From JAZDEY01 sp043808325 [NCBI: Candidatus Eiseniibacteriota bacterium] (lineage in GTDB: Bacteria > Arandabacterota > Arandabacteria > Arandabacterales): a stretch of 64,000 bases of DNA. The position numbers and the translations under genes are program-made. Positions 51,346 through 59,363 of this stretch are shown piece after piece. Under the pieces are notes generated by a model. It saw only the letters and a program-made list of their open reading frames with translations. It was not told the origin of the DNA and searched no databases. Every line of letters begins with the position of its first letter. Position 1 is the first letter of the stretch. The DNA lies in contig JAZDEY010000082.1 of NCBI GenBank assembly GCA_043808325.1, positions 1 through 64,000 of the forward strand, given 5' to 3'.

Positions 51346-52476
51346 CTATGGCTTCACTGTCGCAACGTACTCCTGTCCCGTCTTGGTGTACTTTAAGATA
51401 GCGGCGCTCTTAATAGGATTGCCGGATTGATCAAACGTGACATCGCCTGAGACCGCCTTCTTCTCGATTGCCTGGAGCGCATCGCGCACCCTGGCCGGCT
51501 CGTCGGAGCCCGCTTTCTTGACTCCCTCAATCAGCAAATGGGTCGCATCGTAAGCCAGTGTCGCCAGGGCGTCCGGCTTGGCGCCGAACTGGGCCTCGTA
51601 TTTCTTTACCCACGCTTGAACCTCCGGGCGAGGATCCTCCGGCGAGTAGTGATTGGTGAAATAGCCGCCCTCAATCGCGTCGCCCGCGATCTTGATCATC
51701 TCGGGAGAATCCCAACCGTCGCCGCCCATGAAGATCGACTTTATGCCGAGCTGGCGCGCCTGCTTGGCGATCAGGGCAACTTTGTTGTAGTAGTCGGGAA
51801 TGTAGAGGATATCGGGGTTCTCTCTCTTGACCTTGGTCAGGATCGCCGAAAAGTCCGGGTCGTCCTTGGCATAGGATTCATACCCGACCACGGTGCCGCC
51901 GCCCTTGGTGAAACTGTCGCGGTAGAATTCGGCGAGGCCCTTCACGTAGTCGTTGCTGACATCGTAGAGGATCGCAGAGGTCTTGGCCTTAAGGTTATCC
52001 AATGCGAACTTGGCTGCGACCGCCCCCTGAAACGGATCTATGAAACATGCCCTGAAGATCAGGGCTTTCCGCGATCCGTCTTCCCGCACCGTCACCTTGG
52101 TGGCGGTCGAAGTCGGAGTGATCATCACGGCGCCCATGCCCTCGCAGAGCTCCGACAGAGGAATCGAGCACTTGGAGGAAACCGAGCCCACGATCAGTTT
52201 CACGCCGTCCTGATTTATTAGCTTGCTGCCGGCATTGGCGGCTTCGGTAGGATCGTTCTTGTCATCCGATACGTAGACCTTGATCTGCTTCCCGGCGATC
52301 CCACCGGCGGAGTTGGCCTCTTCGACCGCCATCATGAAACCATTCTTGGTCGATTCGCCGAAGGTCTTGACGTCTCCGGTGAGCGGCGCGACCAATCCAA
52401 TCTTGATCACGTTCTCCTTCTGTGCGCACGATACCAGAACAAGCAGAGCCGAAGCGATGACAAGAAATCTCCTCAT
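51346..52476 (-). CDS. livK: Amino-acid-type substrate-binding lipoprotein LivK-like
   Basis: 376 residues from ATG 52476. Lipobox ALLVLVSC gives a lipidated Cys. A type I periplasmic-binding fold follows: IGLVAPLTGDVKTFGESTKNG, GSVSSKCSIPLSELC, and YDATHLLIEGVKKAG. Binds branched-chain or related amino acids and delivers them to the permease pair encoded downstream. It opens the operon. The ligand cannot be fixed. Confidence 0.9.
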   Translation of the reverse strand: MRRFLVIASALLVLVSCAQKENVIKIGLVAPLTGDVKTFGESTKNGFMMAVEEANSAGGIAGKQIKVYVSDDKNDPTEAANAGSKLINQDGVKLIVGSVSSKCSIPLSELCEGMGAVMITPTSTATKVTVREDGSRKALIFRACFIDPFQGAVAAKFALDNLKAKTSAILYDVSNDYVKGLAEFYRDSFTKGGGTVVGYESYAKDDPDFSAILTKVKRENPDILYIPDYYNKVALIAKQARQLGIKSIFMGGDGWDSPEMIKIAGDAIEGGYFTNHYSPEDPRPEVQAWVKKYEAQFGAKPDALATLAYDATHLLIEGVKKAGSDEPARVRDALQAIEKKAVSGDVTFDQSGNPIKSAAILKYTKTGQEYVATVKP

Positions 52477-52707
52477 TGCATCCTCCCCATTCTGACAAAT
52501 TCCCGTGACCGTCCACCTATTGTCAATGCCAAGGTCCACCGACGCAACAGTAATTTTGGCGCCGGCGGAGCCCCGGTCCGTCACCCTCGGTGATCCAAGA
52601 GCCCGTATTTCCTGCTATACTATACTTCGATATCACGGTAGCCTTACAGCTGTCGCAGGCAAGACCAAGGCAGCTGTCGCCGAAAGGCACCTACGAAGAG
52701 AGCGCAG

Positions 52708-54114
52708 ATGAAACTGGCACTGACTTTTCTGGGCGCGGCCCAGAATGTGACGGGCTCGCGGTATTTACTTGAGGCGAACGGATCGAGAATCCTGATTGAC
52801 TGCGGCCTCTATCAGGAGCGTACCCTCCTACAAAGGAACTGGGAGCCGTTCCCGGTGTCGCCGGGTTCTCTCGATACCATCCTCCTGACCCACGCCCACA
52901 TGGATCACTGTGGCATCGTGCCTCGGGTCACCAAGAGCGGCTTCCGAGGCAAGATCCACTCGACCGCGGCCACGCGCGAGATCGCAGCGATAGGCTTCTT
53001 GGACTATGCCCATATCCAGATCGAGGATCTCGAGTTCAAGAGAAGAAGGCATGCGCGCGAGAACAGGAAGTCGCCCCGGCCGACGATTCCTTTATATACC
53101 AACGAGGACGCAGTCAATTCCATGCGATTCTTCAATACCATCAATTACGGGCGGCCGCTGGAGATCGGGGATGGGATCGAAGTCACCTTTTACGACGCGG
53201 GCCATATCCTTGGATCCGCGTCGCTGAGGCTGGACGTCCGGGCGAATGGGGATGCGAGGAGCCTCATCTTTTCCGGAGACATCGGCCGCTGGAACCGACC
53301 CATTATCAACGATCCCACCGTTTTCCACGATGCCGATTACGTGGTGATGGAATCCACCTATGGCGACCGCCTCCACGAGGATCCCATGGACATCGATACC
53401 ATGCTTGAGGATACGGTCCGTTCCACAAGGCAGAATGGGGGCAACATCGTAATACCGAGTTTTGCGATCGGGCGAACCCAGGAGGTGCTCTATTACCTGA
53501 ACTCATCGCTTCTGAAGGGCCGCATCCCTCACCTGCCCGTCCTGATCGACAGCCCGATGGCGGCTGAGGTCACCGAGGTTTTCAAGCGCCATCGAGAGCT
53601 CTTTGACCGGGAGATGAGCGAACTGGTGAGACAGGGGCATTCGCCCTTCAGCTTCCCCGGTCTCAGGACGATCAGCTCGGTCGAAGAGTCAAAGGCCGTA
53701 AACGACCTCAGGGAGACTGCGGTGATCATCGCGGGATCGGGCATGTGCACCGGCGGGAGAATAAAGCATCATCTGGTGTACAACATCGCAAGGCCCGAAA
53801 GCACCATACTCTTCGTGGGTTATCAGGCAGTCGGAACACTGGGCCGCGAGATCGTGGACGGCGCAAGAGAGGTTAGAATCCTGGGGCAGATCTATCCCGT
53901 GAAAGCCAAGGTCATGCAGATTCACGGCTTCTCAGCGCACGCCGACCGGGACGAGCTCTTGAGATGGGTCTCGGGCCTTGAGAGGCCGCCCAGACACGTT
54001 TTCGTGACCCACGGCGAGCCTGAGGCCTCTCAGAAATTCGCGGAGCTCTTGGGAACAACAAAGGCCTGGAGCGTGACCGTGCCTCATTATGAGGACCGCG
54101 TCGAGCTTGATTGA
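52708..54114 (+). CDS. Beta-CASP metallo-beta-lactamase RNA-processing hydrolase
   Basis: 468 residues. Metallo-beta-lactamase motifs THAHMDH, DAGHILGSASL and GDIGR, inserted beta-CASP domain with ESTYGD and SFAIGRTQEVLYYL, then GSGMCTGGRIKHHL and a C-terminal RMMBL segment with IHGFSAHADRDELLRWV. This equals the CPSF73/YsH1-type bacterial MBL fold exo/endoribonuclease family. Two zinc ions are expected. It is followed 9 bases later by the sulfatase gene, but a functional link is not obvious. Confidence 0.92.
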   Translation: MKLALTFLGAAQNVTGSRYLLEANGSRILIDCGLYQERTLLQRNWEPFPVSPGSLDTILLTHAHMDHCGIVPRVTKSGFRGKIHSTAATREIAAIGFLDYAHIQIEDLEFKRRRHARENRKSPRPTIPLYTNEDAVNSMRFFNTINYGRPLEIGDGIEVTFYDAGHILGSASLRLDVRANGDARSLIFSGDIGRWNRPIINDPTVFHDADYVVMESTYGDRLHEDPMDIDTMLEDTVRSTRQNGGNIVIPSFAIGRTQEVLYYLNSSLLKGRIPHLPVLIDSPMAAEVTEVFKRHRELFDREMSELVRQGHSPFSFPGLRTISSVEESKAVNDLRETAVIIAGSGMCTGGRIKHHLVYNIARPESTILFVGYQAVGTLGREIVDGAREVRILGQIYPVKAKVMQIHGFSAHADRDELLRWVSGLERPPRHVFVTHGEPEASQKFAELLGTTKAWSVTVPHYEDRVELD

Positions 54115-54123
54115 GAGTGGGCA

Positions 54124-55986
54124 GTGCGTTCAAGGTTGCGGAATCACTTGCGGGGGTCGGCCGGGGCGGGGTCCGTCATCGCGCGCCGGGAAGCCGGCGC
54201 GAAGGTTCGCAAGGCAACTGCACTTCTCGGCATTCTGCTCCTGGTGATCGCCTGCGGACGAACCGCAGATCGGCCTAACGTGGTCATCATCGCAGTGGAT
54301 ACGCTTCGGCCGGATCATCTCGGTTGTTACGGCTATGTGCGCAACACCAGCCCCAACATCGACAGGCTGGCCGGCGAGGGCGTGCTCTTTGAGCGAGCCG
54401 TCAGCCAGGCACCCTGGACCACTCCCTCGTTTGCGACAATCTTCACATCCCTGTACCCCACCCAGCACGGTGCCAAGGGTTTCAGCAATCGTATGAGGAC
54501 CGATTTCCCCACCCTGGGAACCTTGCTGGAGAAGGCGGGGTACGCCACCGCAGCGATAGTCAATGCGCCTTCCCTCAGCAGGGCTTACGGCGTCGATCGA
54601 GGCTTCGGAGTTTATGCCCTGGCCTCGGATGAAATCCGCGCAGCCGACCAAACGACCCGAGATGCCCTGGCGTGGATTGACCTCAATAAGAACCGGCCCT
54701 TCCTCACCTTTGTGCATTACTTCGACCCGCACATGCCGTATGCGCCACCCGCGCCCTACGACACAACCTTCGATCCCCATTACCAGGGTCCGCTCCACAA
54801 TTCCTTTGATTTTGACGGATTCTCACTTGAGCGATCCAAACTCTTCGAGGAGCTGAAGCGTCTCTCCGCGGCGGATTGGAATCACATCAGATCTCTGTAC
54901 GACGGGGAGATTGCATTCACCGACAGGGCCGTTGGGGACTTGCTCGCCGGCCTTCGCCAGCGCGGGCTCGGGAGTGGAACCCTGATTGTGTTCTTAAGCG
55001 ATCACGGCGAGGAGTTCTTCGAGCACGGGGGCTTCGAGCACGGCCACTGCCTTTATGATGAAGTGATACGCGTTCCACTGGTGTTCTCCCTGCCTGGCGT
55101 GATCCCCAAAAACGTGAGGCTTTCGGAGCAGGTGCGCCTGATCGATGTCGCTCCGACCATCCTTGATGTGGCCGGGCTCGAGAGGCCCGCTGATTTTGAG
55201 GGCACGAGCCTTATGCCGCTCCTACTCGGCAAGGGCCATGACAAGTCCCGGCGGCACGGCACACTGCCGCCCGAGGTCGCGTACTCCGAGGCTGTGATCT
55301 ATGAACGAGAGAAGAAGAGCGTCGTCGTGGATGGATGGAAACTGATCTATGATGCGGTGACAGAGGAAATGCAGATGTTCAATCTGGTCGACGATCCAGG
55401 TGAAACTCGGAATCTAGTCGCTACCGAACTCGAGACCCTTGGTTCACTGGAACGGTATCTTTTCCAGGCCTTGCTCGGCACATCGGACTCATGGTACATC
55501 GAGATCGCGGGAGGCCTCCAGGACCATGCCTTCGATCTCACCCTAGGTCCCGGAAGGGGTCCGCTCGTAGGCAACATCCACCCGTACCGCTTTTTCGACG
55601 CCAACGGGCATGTAGTGAATGTGGGCGCCGCGGCCAGCGAGCAAGACGGGATCATGCGAATAGAGGGGCTTCATCTTGGAGCGCCTCTTAAGCTTGCATT
55701 CAAAGTCGAACCCGAAGACATGCCCATCAAGTTCGATCTTAGAGTCGACGGCAAGCCGGCAATCGGGCAGACCTTTCTCGGACGATCACTTGCAAGACCC
55801 GAAGAAATGCCCTTCACGCAGGTGCCACGGCGGGAACGAGGCAAATCGCAGGGGGTGCCGTCTAAGCGTCCGTCCCCGCCCTACCTACTTATCTGGCATA
55901 CTCAGAGCCCATGCACGGGCGAGACCGCCATGCGACTGGATGAACGAACCAAGAAAGAGCTTCGGGCTGTGGGCTACATCCAGTGA
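54124..55986 (+). CDS. Sulfatase-fold lipoprotein lacking the formylglycine motif
   Basis: 620 residues from GTG; the start is uncertain. Hydrophobic segment ending LLLVIACG (Cys44), a good lipobox. Alkaline-phosphatase/sulfatase fold: VVIIAVDTLRPDHLGCYGY, then the site where sulfatases have C/S-x-P-S-R reads T99-T-P-S-F. LSDHGEEFFEHGGFEHGH gives metal ligands. The C-terminal quarter holds a beta-rich addition, ending LDERTKKELRAVGYIQ as in sulfatase-like proteins of candidate phyla. With Thr at the nucleophile position it is more likely a phosphohydrolase or phosphotransferase than a true sulfatase. Confidence 0.88.
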   Translation: MRSRLRNHLRGSAGAGSVIARREAGAKVRKATALLGILLLVIACGRTADRPNVVIIAVDTLRPDHLGCYGYVRNTSPNIDRLAGEGVLFERAVSQAPWTTPSFATIFTSLYPTQHGAKGFSNRMRTDFPTLGTLLEKAGYATAAIVNAPSLSRAYGVDRGFGVYALASDEIRAADQTTRDALAWIDLNKNRPFLTFVHYFDPHMPYAPPAPYDTTFDPHYQGPLHNSFDFDGFSLERSKLFEELKRLSAADWNHIRSLYDGEIAFTDRAVGDLLAGLRQRGLGSGTLIVFLSDHGEEFFEHGGFEHGHCLYDEVIRVPLVFSLPGVIPKNVRLSEQVRLIDVAPTILDVAGLERPADFEGTSLMPLLLGKGHDKSRRHGTLPPEVAYSEAVIYEREKKSVVVDGWKLIYDAVTEEMQMFNLVDDPGETRNLVATELETLGSLERYLFQALLGTSDSWYIEIAGGLQDHAFDLTLGPGRGPLVGNIHPYRFFDANGHVVNVGAAASEQDGIMRIEGLHLGAPLKLAFKVEPEDMPIKFDLRVDGKPAIGQTFLGRSLARPEEMPFTQVPRRERGKSQGVPSKRPSPPYLLIWHTQSPCTGETAMRLDERTKKELRAVGYIQ

Positions 55987-55992
55987 CAGCGC

Positions 55993-56013
55993 GGCTACCC
56001 CGGATGGGTAGCC
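55993..56013. terminator. Hairpin between convergent genes
   Basis: GGCTACCC (55993-56000) and GGGTAGCC (56006-56013), loop CGGAT, perfect eight base pairs. Lies between the stops of the sulfatase-fold gene and the aspartyl protease gene. No T tract on either side. Confidence 0.5.
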
Positions 56014-56017
56014 CCAC

Positions 56018-57889
56018 CTAATAGAGATCCTTGAGTTTCAGTTTGAGCGTCTGCACCTTGCCTTCGCGGGCGATCCGCATCGTGTACTCAGTGCCGGCTG
56101 CCTCCTTGAATAGCTCACTGATCGCAATCACGCCGGCAAGCCGTTCGACCGGAATCCCGTTTATCGATTTCAGGACGTCGCCCTTCTTGAACCCCGCCTT
56201 GTCAGCCGGTGTGCCTGAGGACACATAGAAGACTTCGATGCTGCCGTCGTCGGCGTTCATGAACCCCAGCCCGCTCTTCCCATTTGGGAACTCGCGATCG
56301 AAATCCTTGCCCTTCTCGAATATCACCCGTTGATCTTTGTAGTCCAGATAGAGGACGAGGTGCCTCAGGATATCGTTGCCGATGTTTCCCGTTCCCTCTT
56401 TGCTGCCCAGTGCCCCGGAGGTCTTCTCCAGCGGCGCCGAGATGACCTGATTGCTGAGGGTATACCCCGCTATGTCCACCTGCCCGTATCTTGAGGCTCG
56501 CACGGTGAAGTAACCGCCGGCGCCACCGGCCAAACCGTCGACCCCAGGGCGGCCGAGGATCTGATTCGCATCAGCAAAGCCATAGAAGAAACTGGTGCCG
56601 CTGGCACCCAAATCAAGCGACCAGAGGCCCGAGTACTTTCCATCAACCGACATAGGGACCATGAACAAATTGTCCTTGAGCGGCGCATCGACCACCTTGC
56701 CGTTACCCTTGTAGATATACGCCGCCGGATCATAGAAGGAGAGCGTCTTGCCGGCATAATCCACCCTGGTCACAAAGCGCGACAGAAAATCGTACCCCAG
56801 GACTCCAACCACATCCAAACCGGCGCGTTTGAAGAGACCGCTCAAGCTGATCGATGCGACCTGCTGCTCGTTGAATTGGATTCCGGGAATACTGAAAGGC
56901 GGCAGCTCCACGAATGAGGCCTCCACCGTTTGGCCCGCGCCGCTAGCCTTGATTGAGCCGGCAGATTCAAGGCCAAGATGGGCCGCATAGGCCGAGTCTA
57001 TCACGGTGATCGATGCTCCTGTGTCCAGGACCCAGAGCCTTCTGTCGCAATTGACGGTCACGTCGAGAAAAATGTGCTCCCCGATGTACTGAAAAGGAAT
57101 GTTCTCAGCGCTGACTCCGTTCGTGAACTGAAAGTCCTTGACGTCTTCACCGGGCGGCTCGAACAGCGCCGGATCGATCGCGATGTTGGATTCGTACTTG
57201 GTGATCTGGACAGTTTGTTTCTGTCCGATCGGTGCGATTTCATTCTCCTGCCTGAACGCAACCTGAATTCCATTCACGTTGCGATAGTCGGAAAAGACGG
57301 CCCGAAGTTCTTGGTCGGGGCTGACGCGGGTCATTTTCTCGAGGTAGAGGTTCGAGGTGTTGACGTAGAAAAGCATGTAGTCCTTGTTGATACTGTTCGC
57401 GATCTTCACAACGTAGCAGTCCGCCGTGCCGACCTTCTCGGTCCCCTCGAAGGTGAGCGTGAAATTCTTGGAGTCACGGTTCAGATGATCATAGACAGCC
57501 ATCAGTTCATCGACTTTCCGCTTATTGAGCGTGGACTCGTCCTTCTGGATCTGAAGCTTGCCGTTCTGATCGACCGTCCATGCAAACTTGCCGTTGTCAC
57601 CTGATATCTGCCTAAACACCTTGATATCGACTTCCTGGCGCTTCTGGATCGGCGTCTCGTCCCACTCCCTGACTGTGCCCTCGAGACCGTACACGGAAAT
57701 CGTGGCCTCGAAATACCTGGTGCGCTCGGCTTTGAGCCTCTCCAGGCCACCCATCGCCTCGTAGTGTTTGGCTAGGATTTCATGGGGGTCGGTGAGTGGC
57801 TGTGTCCAGGACCTTCCTGAGATCAGGATCGAACCGAGCAGTATCACCGATACCAGGCAGACAAGAGATGGACTGCGTCGCGAAGGCAT
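56018..57889 (-). CDS. LolA-like/retropepsin-like aspartyl protease/PDZ protein
   Basis: 623 residues. Signal peptide (1-30). Residues about 35-230 form a LolA/outer-membrane-lipoprotein-sorting-like beta domain (HYEAMGGLERLKAERTRYFEA...VNGIQVAFRQEN). Residues about 250-480 are an aspartyl-protease-like region with WVLDTGASITVID and a second SLDLGASGTSFF. The C-terminal PDZ domain (about 535-620) contains SSGTPADKAGFKKGDVLKSINGIPV. Periplasmic location is expected. The D-T/L-G-A pairs are the catalytic Asp sites of clan AA proteases. Function unknown. Confidence 0.85.
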   Translation of the reverse strand: MPSRRSPSLVCLVSVILLGSILISGRSWTQPLTDPHEILAKHYEAMGGLERLKAERTRYFEATISVYGLEGTVREWDETPIQKRQEVDIKVFRQISGDNGKFAWTVDQNGKLQIQKDESTLNKRKVDELMAVYDHLNRDSKNFTLTFEGTEKVGTADCYVVKIANSINKDYMLFYVNTSNLYLEKMTRVSPDQELRAVFSDYRNVNGIQVAFRQENEIAPIGQKQTVQITKYESNIAIDPALFEPPGEDVKDFQFTNGVSAENIPFQYIGEHIFLDVTVNCDRRLWVLDTGASITVIDSAYAAHLGLESAGSIKASGAGQTVEASFVELPPFSIPGIQFNEQQVASISLSGLFKRAGLDVVGVLGYDFLSRFVTRVDYAGKTLSFYDPAAYIYKGNGKVVDAPLKDNLFMVPMSVDGKYSGLWSLDLGASGTSFFYGFADANQILGRPGVDGLAGGAGGYFTVRASRYGQVDIAGYTLSNQVISAPLEKTSGALGSKEGTGNIGNDILRHLVLYLDYKDQRVIFEKGKDFDREFPNGKSGLGFMNADDGSIEVFYVSSGTPADKAGFKKGDVLKSINGIPVERLAGVIAISELFKEAAGTEYTMRIAREGKVQTLKLKLKDLY

Positions 57890-58048
57890 ACATTCCTCCT
57901 ACTCTCAGGGGTTGAATGGCCAGGAGATGGTACAATACCCCAACGTGCTTCCGAGATTGCGCTTCGAGTCTACTGGTTCCGGCAGACAGTGTCAAGGGAC
58001 GCTCGGGTACCATGGTGTGACATATTGTATGCGGGATCCAATATGGCG

Positions 58049-58086
58049 GGGGCAGATTCCGAAGCATCGCAGCCGAAATCTGCCCC
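58049..58086. repeat. 10-bp inverted repeat
   Basis: GGGGCAGATT (58049-58058) and AATCTGCCCC (58077-58086), 18-base loop. It lies 17 bases beyond the stop of the small Cys-rich gene on the minus strand, so it may end that transcript, though no T run follows. Confidence 0.45.
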
Positions 58087-58102
58087 GCCCACTGAAGCTC
58101 GC

Positions 58103-58300
58103 CTACTTGCGTTTCAGTTCCTGGATACGCTCCGCCACCGCAGCGATCTCCTTTTCAAGCTCCGCCTTGTATTCCTCCAGCCGTTCGGCTTCCTCCTTCG
58201 AAGTCCTGAACCGCCGAGCGAAGCCTCCCGACTCGCAGCAGATCGGGATACACTCACAGTCCGCCAAGCGTCTCCTCGCATCCTTCGGGTCGCAGCACAT
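58103..58300 (-). CDS. Small cysteine-rich coiled-coil protein
   Basis: 65 residues. The N-terminal half has CC at residues 2-3 and CECIPICC, six Cys in all. The C-terminal half is a charged coiled coil (RLEEYKAELEKEIAAVAERI). The coil matches the C-terminus of the adjacent ArsR regulator (SLERYRKDLEKELAGVKARI), so the two proteins share a module. It resembles small DUF5320-type proteins. A palindromic operator lies upstream. Good ribosome site GGAGGTGACC just before the ATG. Possibly a metal-binding or redox partner of the regulator. Confidence 0.72.
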   Translation of the reverse strand: MCCDPKDARRRLADCECIPICCESGGFARRFRTSKEEAERLEEYKAELEKEIAAVAERIQELKRK

Positions 58301-58373
58301 TACCGGTCACCTCCTTTCCAATTTCCCCGGCAGCGCCAAAGCCGCCGGTGACAGGGATTGCAATAATTAAGTA

Positions 58374-58393
58374 GTTAAGCATTAACTTAACTC
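58374..58393 (-). promoter_or_regulatory. Putative ArsR-type operator
   Basis: AGTTAAG-CATTAA-CTTAACT, a perfect seven-base-pair inverted repeat around six bases, extended on one side by AATTAAGT. It lies 73 bases upstream of the small Cys-rich gene and just downstream of the ArsR gene. A related half-site (TTTAACT) lies at 58866 beside the ArsR start. AT-rich interrupted palindromes are the usual targets of ArsR-family repressors. Confidence 0.55.
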
Positions 58394-58429
58394 CGAGGTC
58401 AAAAAAACGACGACCTCTCCACTCCGTAC

Positions 58430-58858
58430 CTAGCCTCTCTGCCGTTGGCGGACCCTCCTGATCCTCGCCTTTACACCCGCAAGCTCCTTCTCCAGGTCCT
58501 TCCGGTATCTCTCCAATGACTCCACGTCCGCATCGTCTACCCGCCTGACCACAGCTCCGTCACGAGTCCCGCAATCGCAGGTGCAGACCGCTGTCAGCTC
58601 GCGGCCGCATTTCTCCAAACCTCGTGTGTCTATGCTGTAGGGAATGAAGTAGCCGTGCCTCTCACTATTTACGAGCCCCGCCTGACGCATCAGTTTGAGA
58701 TGCTGCGATACGGCTGCGGGAGTGACGCCTACCATCTCGGCGATTTTCTTGGCACCAAGAGGTCCCTTGGACTTCAGGATCTCAAGTATCTTGACCCTTG
58801 TCCCTACACCCAGCACTCTGAACATGTCACAGCAGGAATCTCTCACTTCGCCGACCAC
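58430..58858 (-). CDS. ArsR-family HTH regulator with coiled-coil tail
   Basis: 142 residues from GTG. Winged helix (about 10-85): GVGTRVKILEILKSKG, then GAKKIAEMVGVTPAAVSQHLKLMRQAGLVNSER. Cysteines at CCDM near the N-terminus and CTCDCGT after the wing could sense metal or redox state. The C-terminal coil (about 112-138) is shared with the downstream 65-residue protein. It probably represses its own operon by binding the palindrome at 58374. The inducer is unknown. Confidence 0.85.
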   Translation of the reverse strand: MVGEVRDSCCDMFRVLGVGTRVKILEILKSKGPLGAKKIAEMVGVTPAAVSQHLKLMRQAGLVNSERHGYFIPYSIDTRGLEKCGRELTAVCTCDCGTRDGAVVRRVDDADVESLERYRKDLEKELAGVKARIRRVRQRQRG

Positions 58859-59073
58859 CTCAGGGTTTAACTATTTTAGCCACTACTACAATACTCAAGC
58901 TGCGGGAGTCTGTCAAGCGGCTTCTGAGCGCACTCCCATTAGGGGAATAGCTACCGGCTTAGAGACAAGTCTTGTGCTGCAAAAGCGGGGAGTGATAAAG
59001 TGGCAGAGTAGCCCTCAGTAGTGGCTGGTTCTGAACCGACCCGCACTGGCCGGTCTTGATTCGACCACTGACA
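58859..59073. other. Intergenic spacer before the IS3 remnant
   Basis: The AT-rich half-site TTTAACT is near 58866. Beyond that, nothing recognisable until the IS3-like fragment. Together with the remnant it makes a 505-base non-coding gap. Confidence 0.4.
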
Positions 59074-59178
59074 TATTTTGATCGCCGGCGATTTCGGGCC
59101 TCAAAGCTGGTGGATAATCACAGGCGGGAGTGCTTGGCAATTGAGCCTGGGCTGAATCTCACAGTAGAGGTCAAGCAG
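59074..59178 (+). pseudogene. IS3-family transposase (OrfB) remnant
   Basis: About 35 codons read RRRFRASKLVDNHRRECLAI and EPGLNLT, the 'GRRFR-x-LxVVDxxSRECLAIE' part of the IS3 integrase core around its second catalytic Asp. No flanking transposase sequence or inverted repeats remain. Read as a decayed fragment. Confidence 0.5.
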
Positions 59179-59363
59179 GAATCCGCCTCAGGCAGTTGTC
59201 ATCTGTCCGTTAGTGCGGTATATCTTAGGTCGGCTGAACTGAGGTCCGACCTTGAGGGAGTGATTTTGGTGGGTATCGGTCGAGCGCATGAAGCACGGTT
59301 TGGTGCGTCACTTCAGGAATCATGGGATGTCAAGTGAGCCAGCCGTCAAGAGGCGAGACTGAC

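Noticed and set aside
59227-59252. Seven-base inverted repeat AGGTCGG/CCGACCT
   Set aside because: Short stem with a 12-base loop and no gene relation; likely chance.
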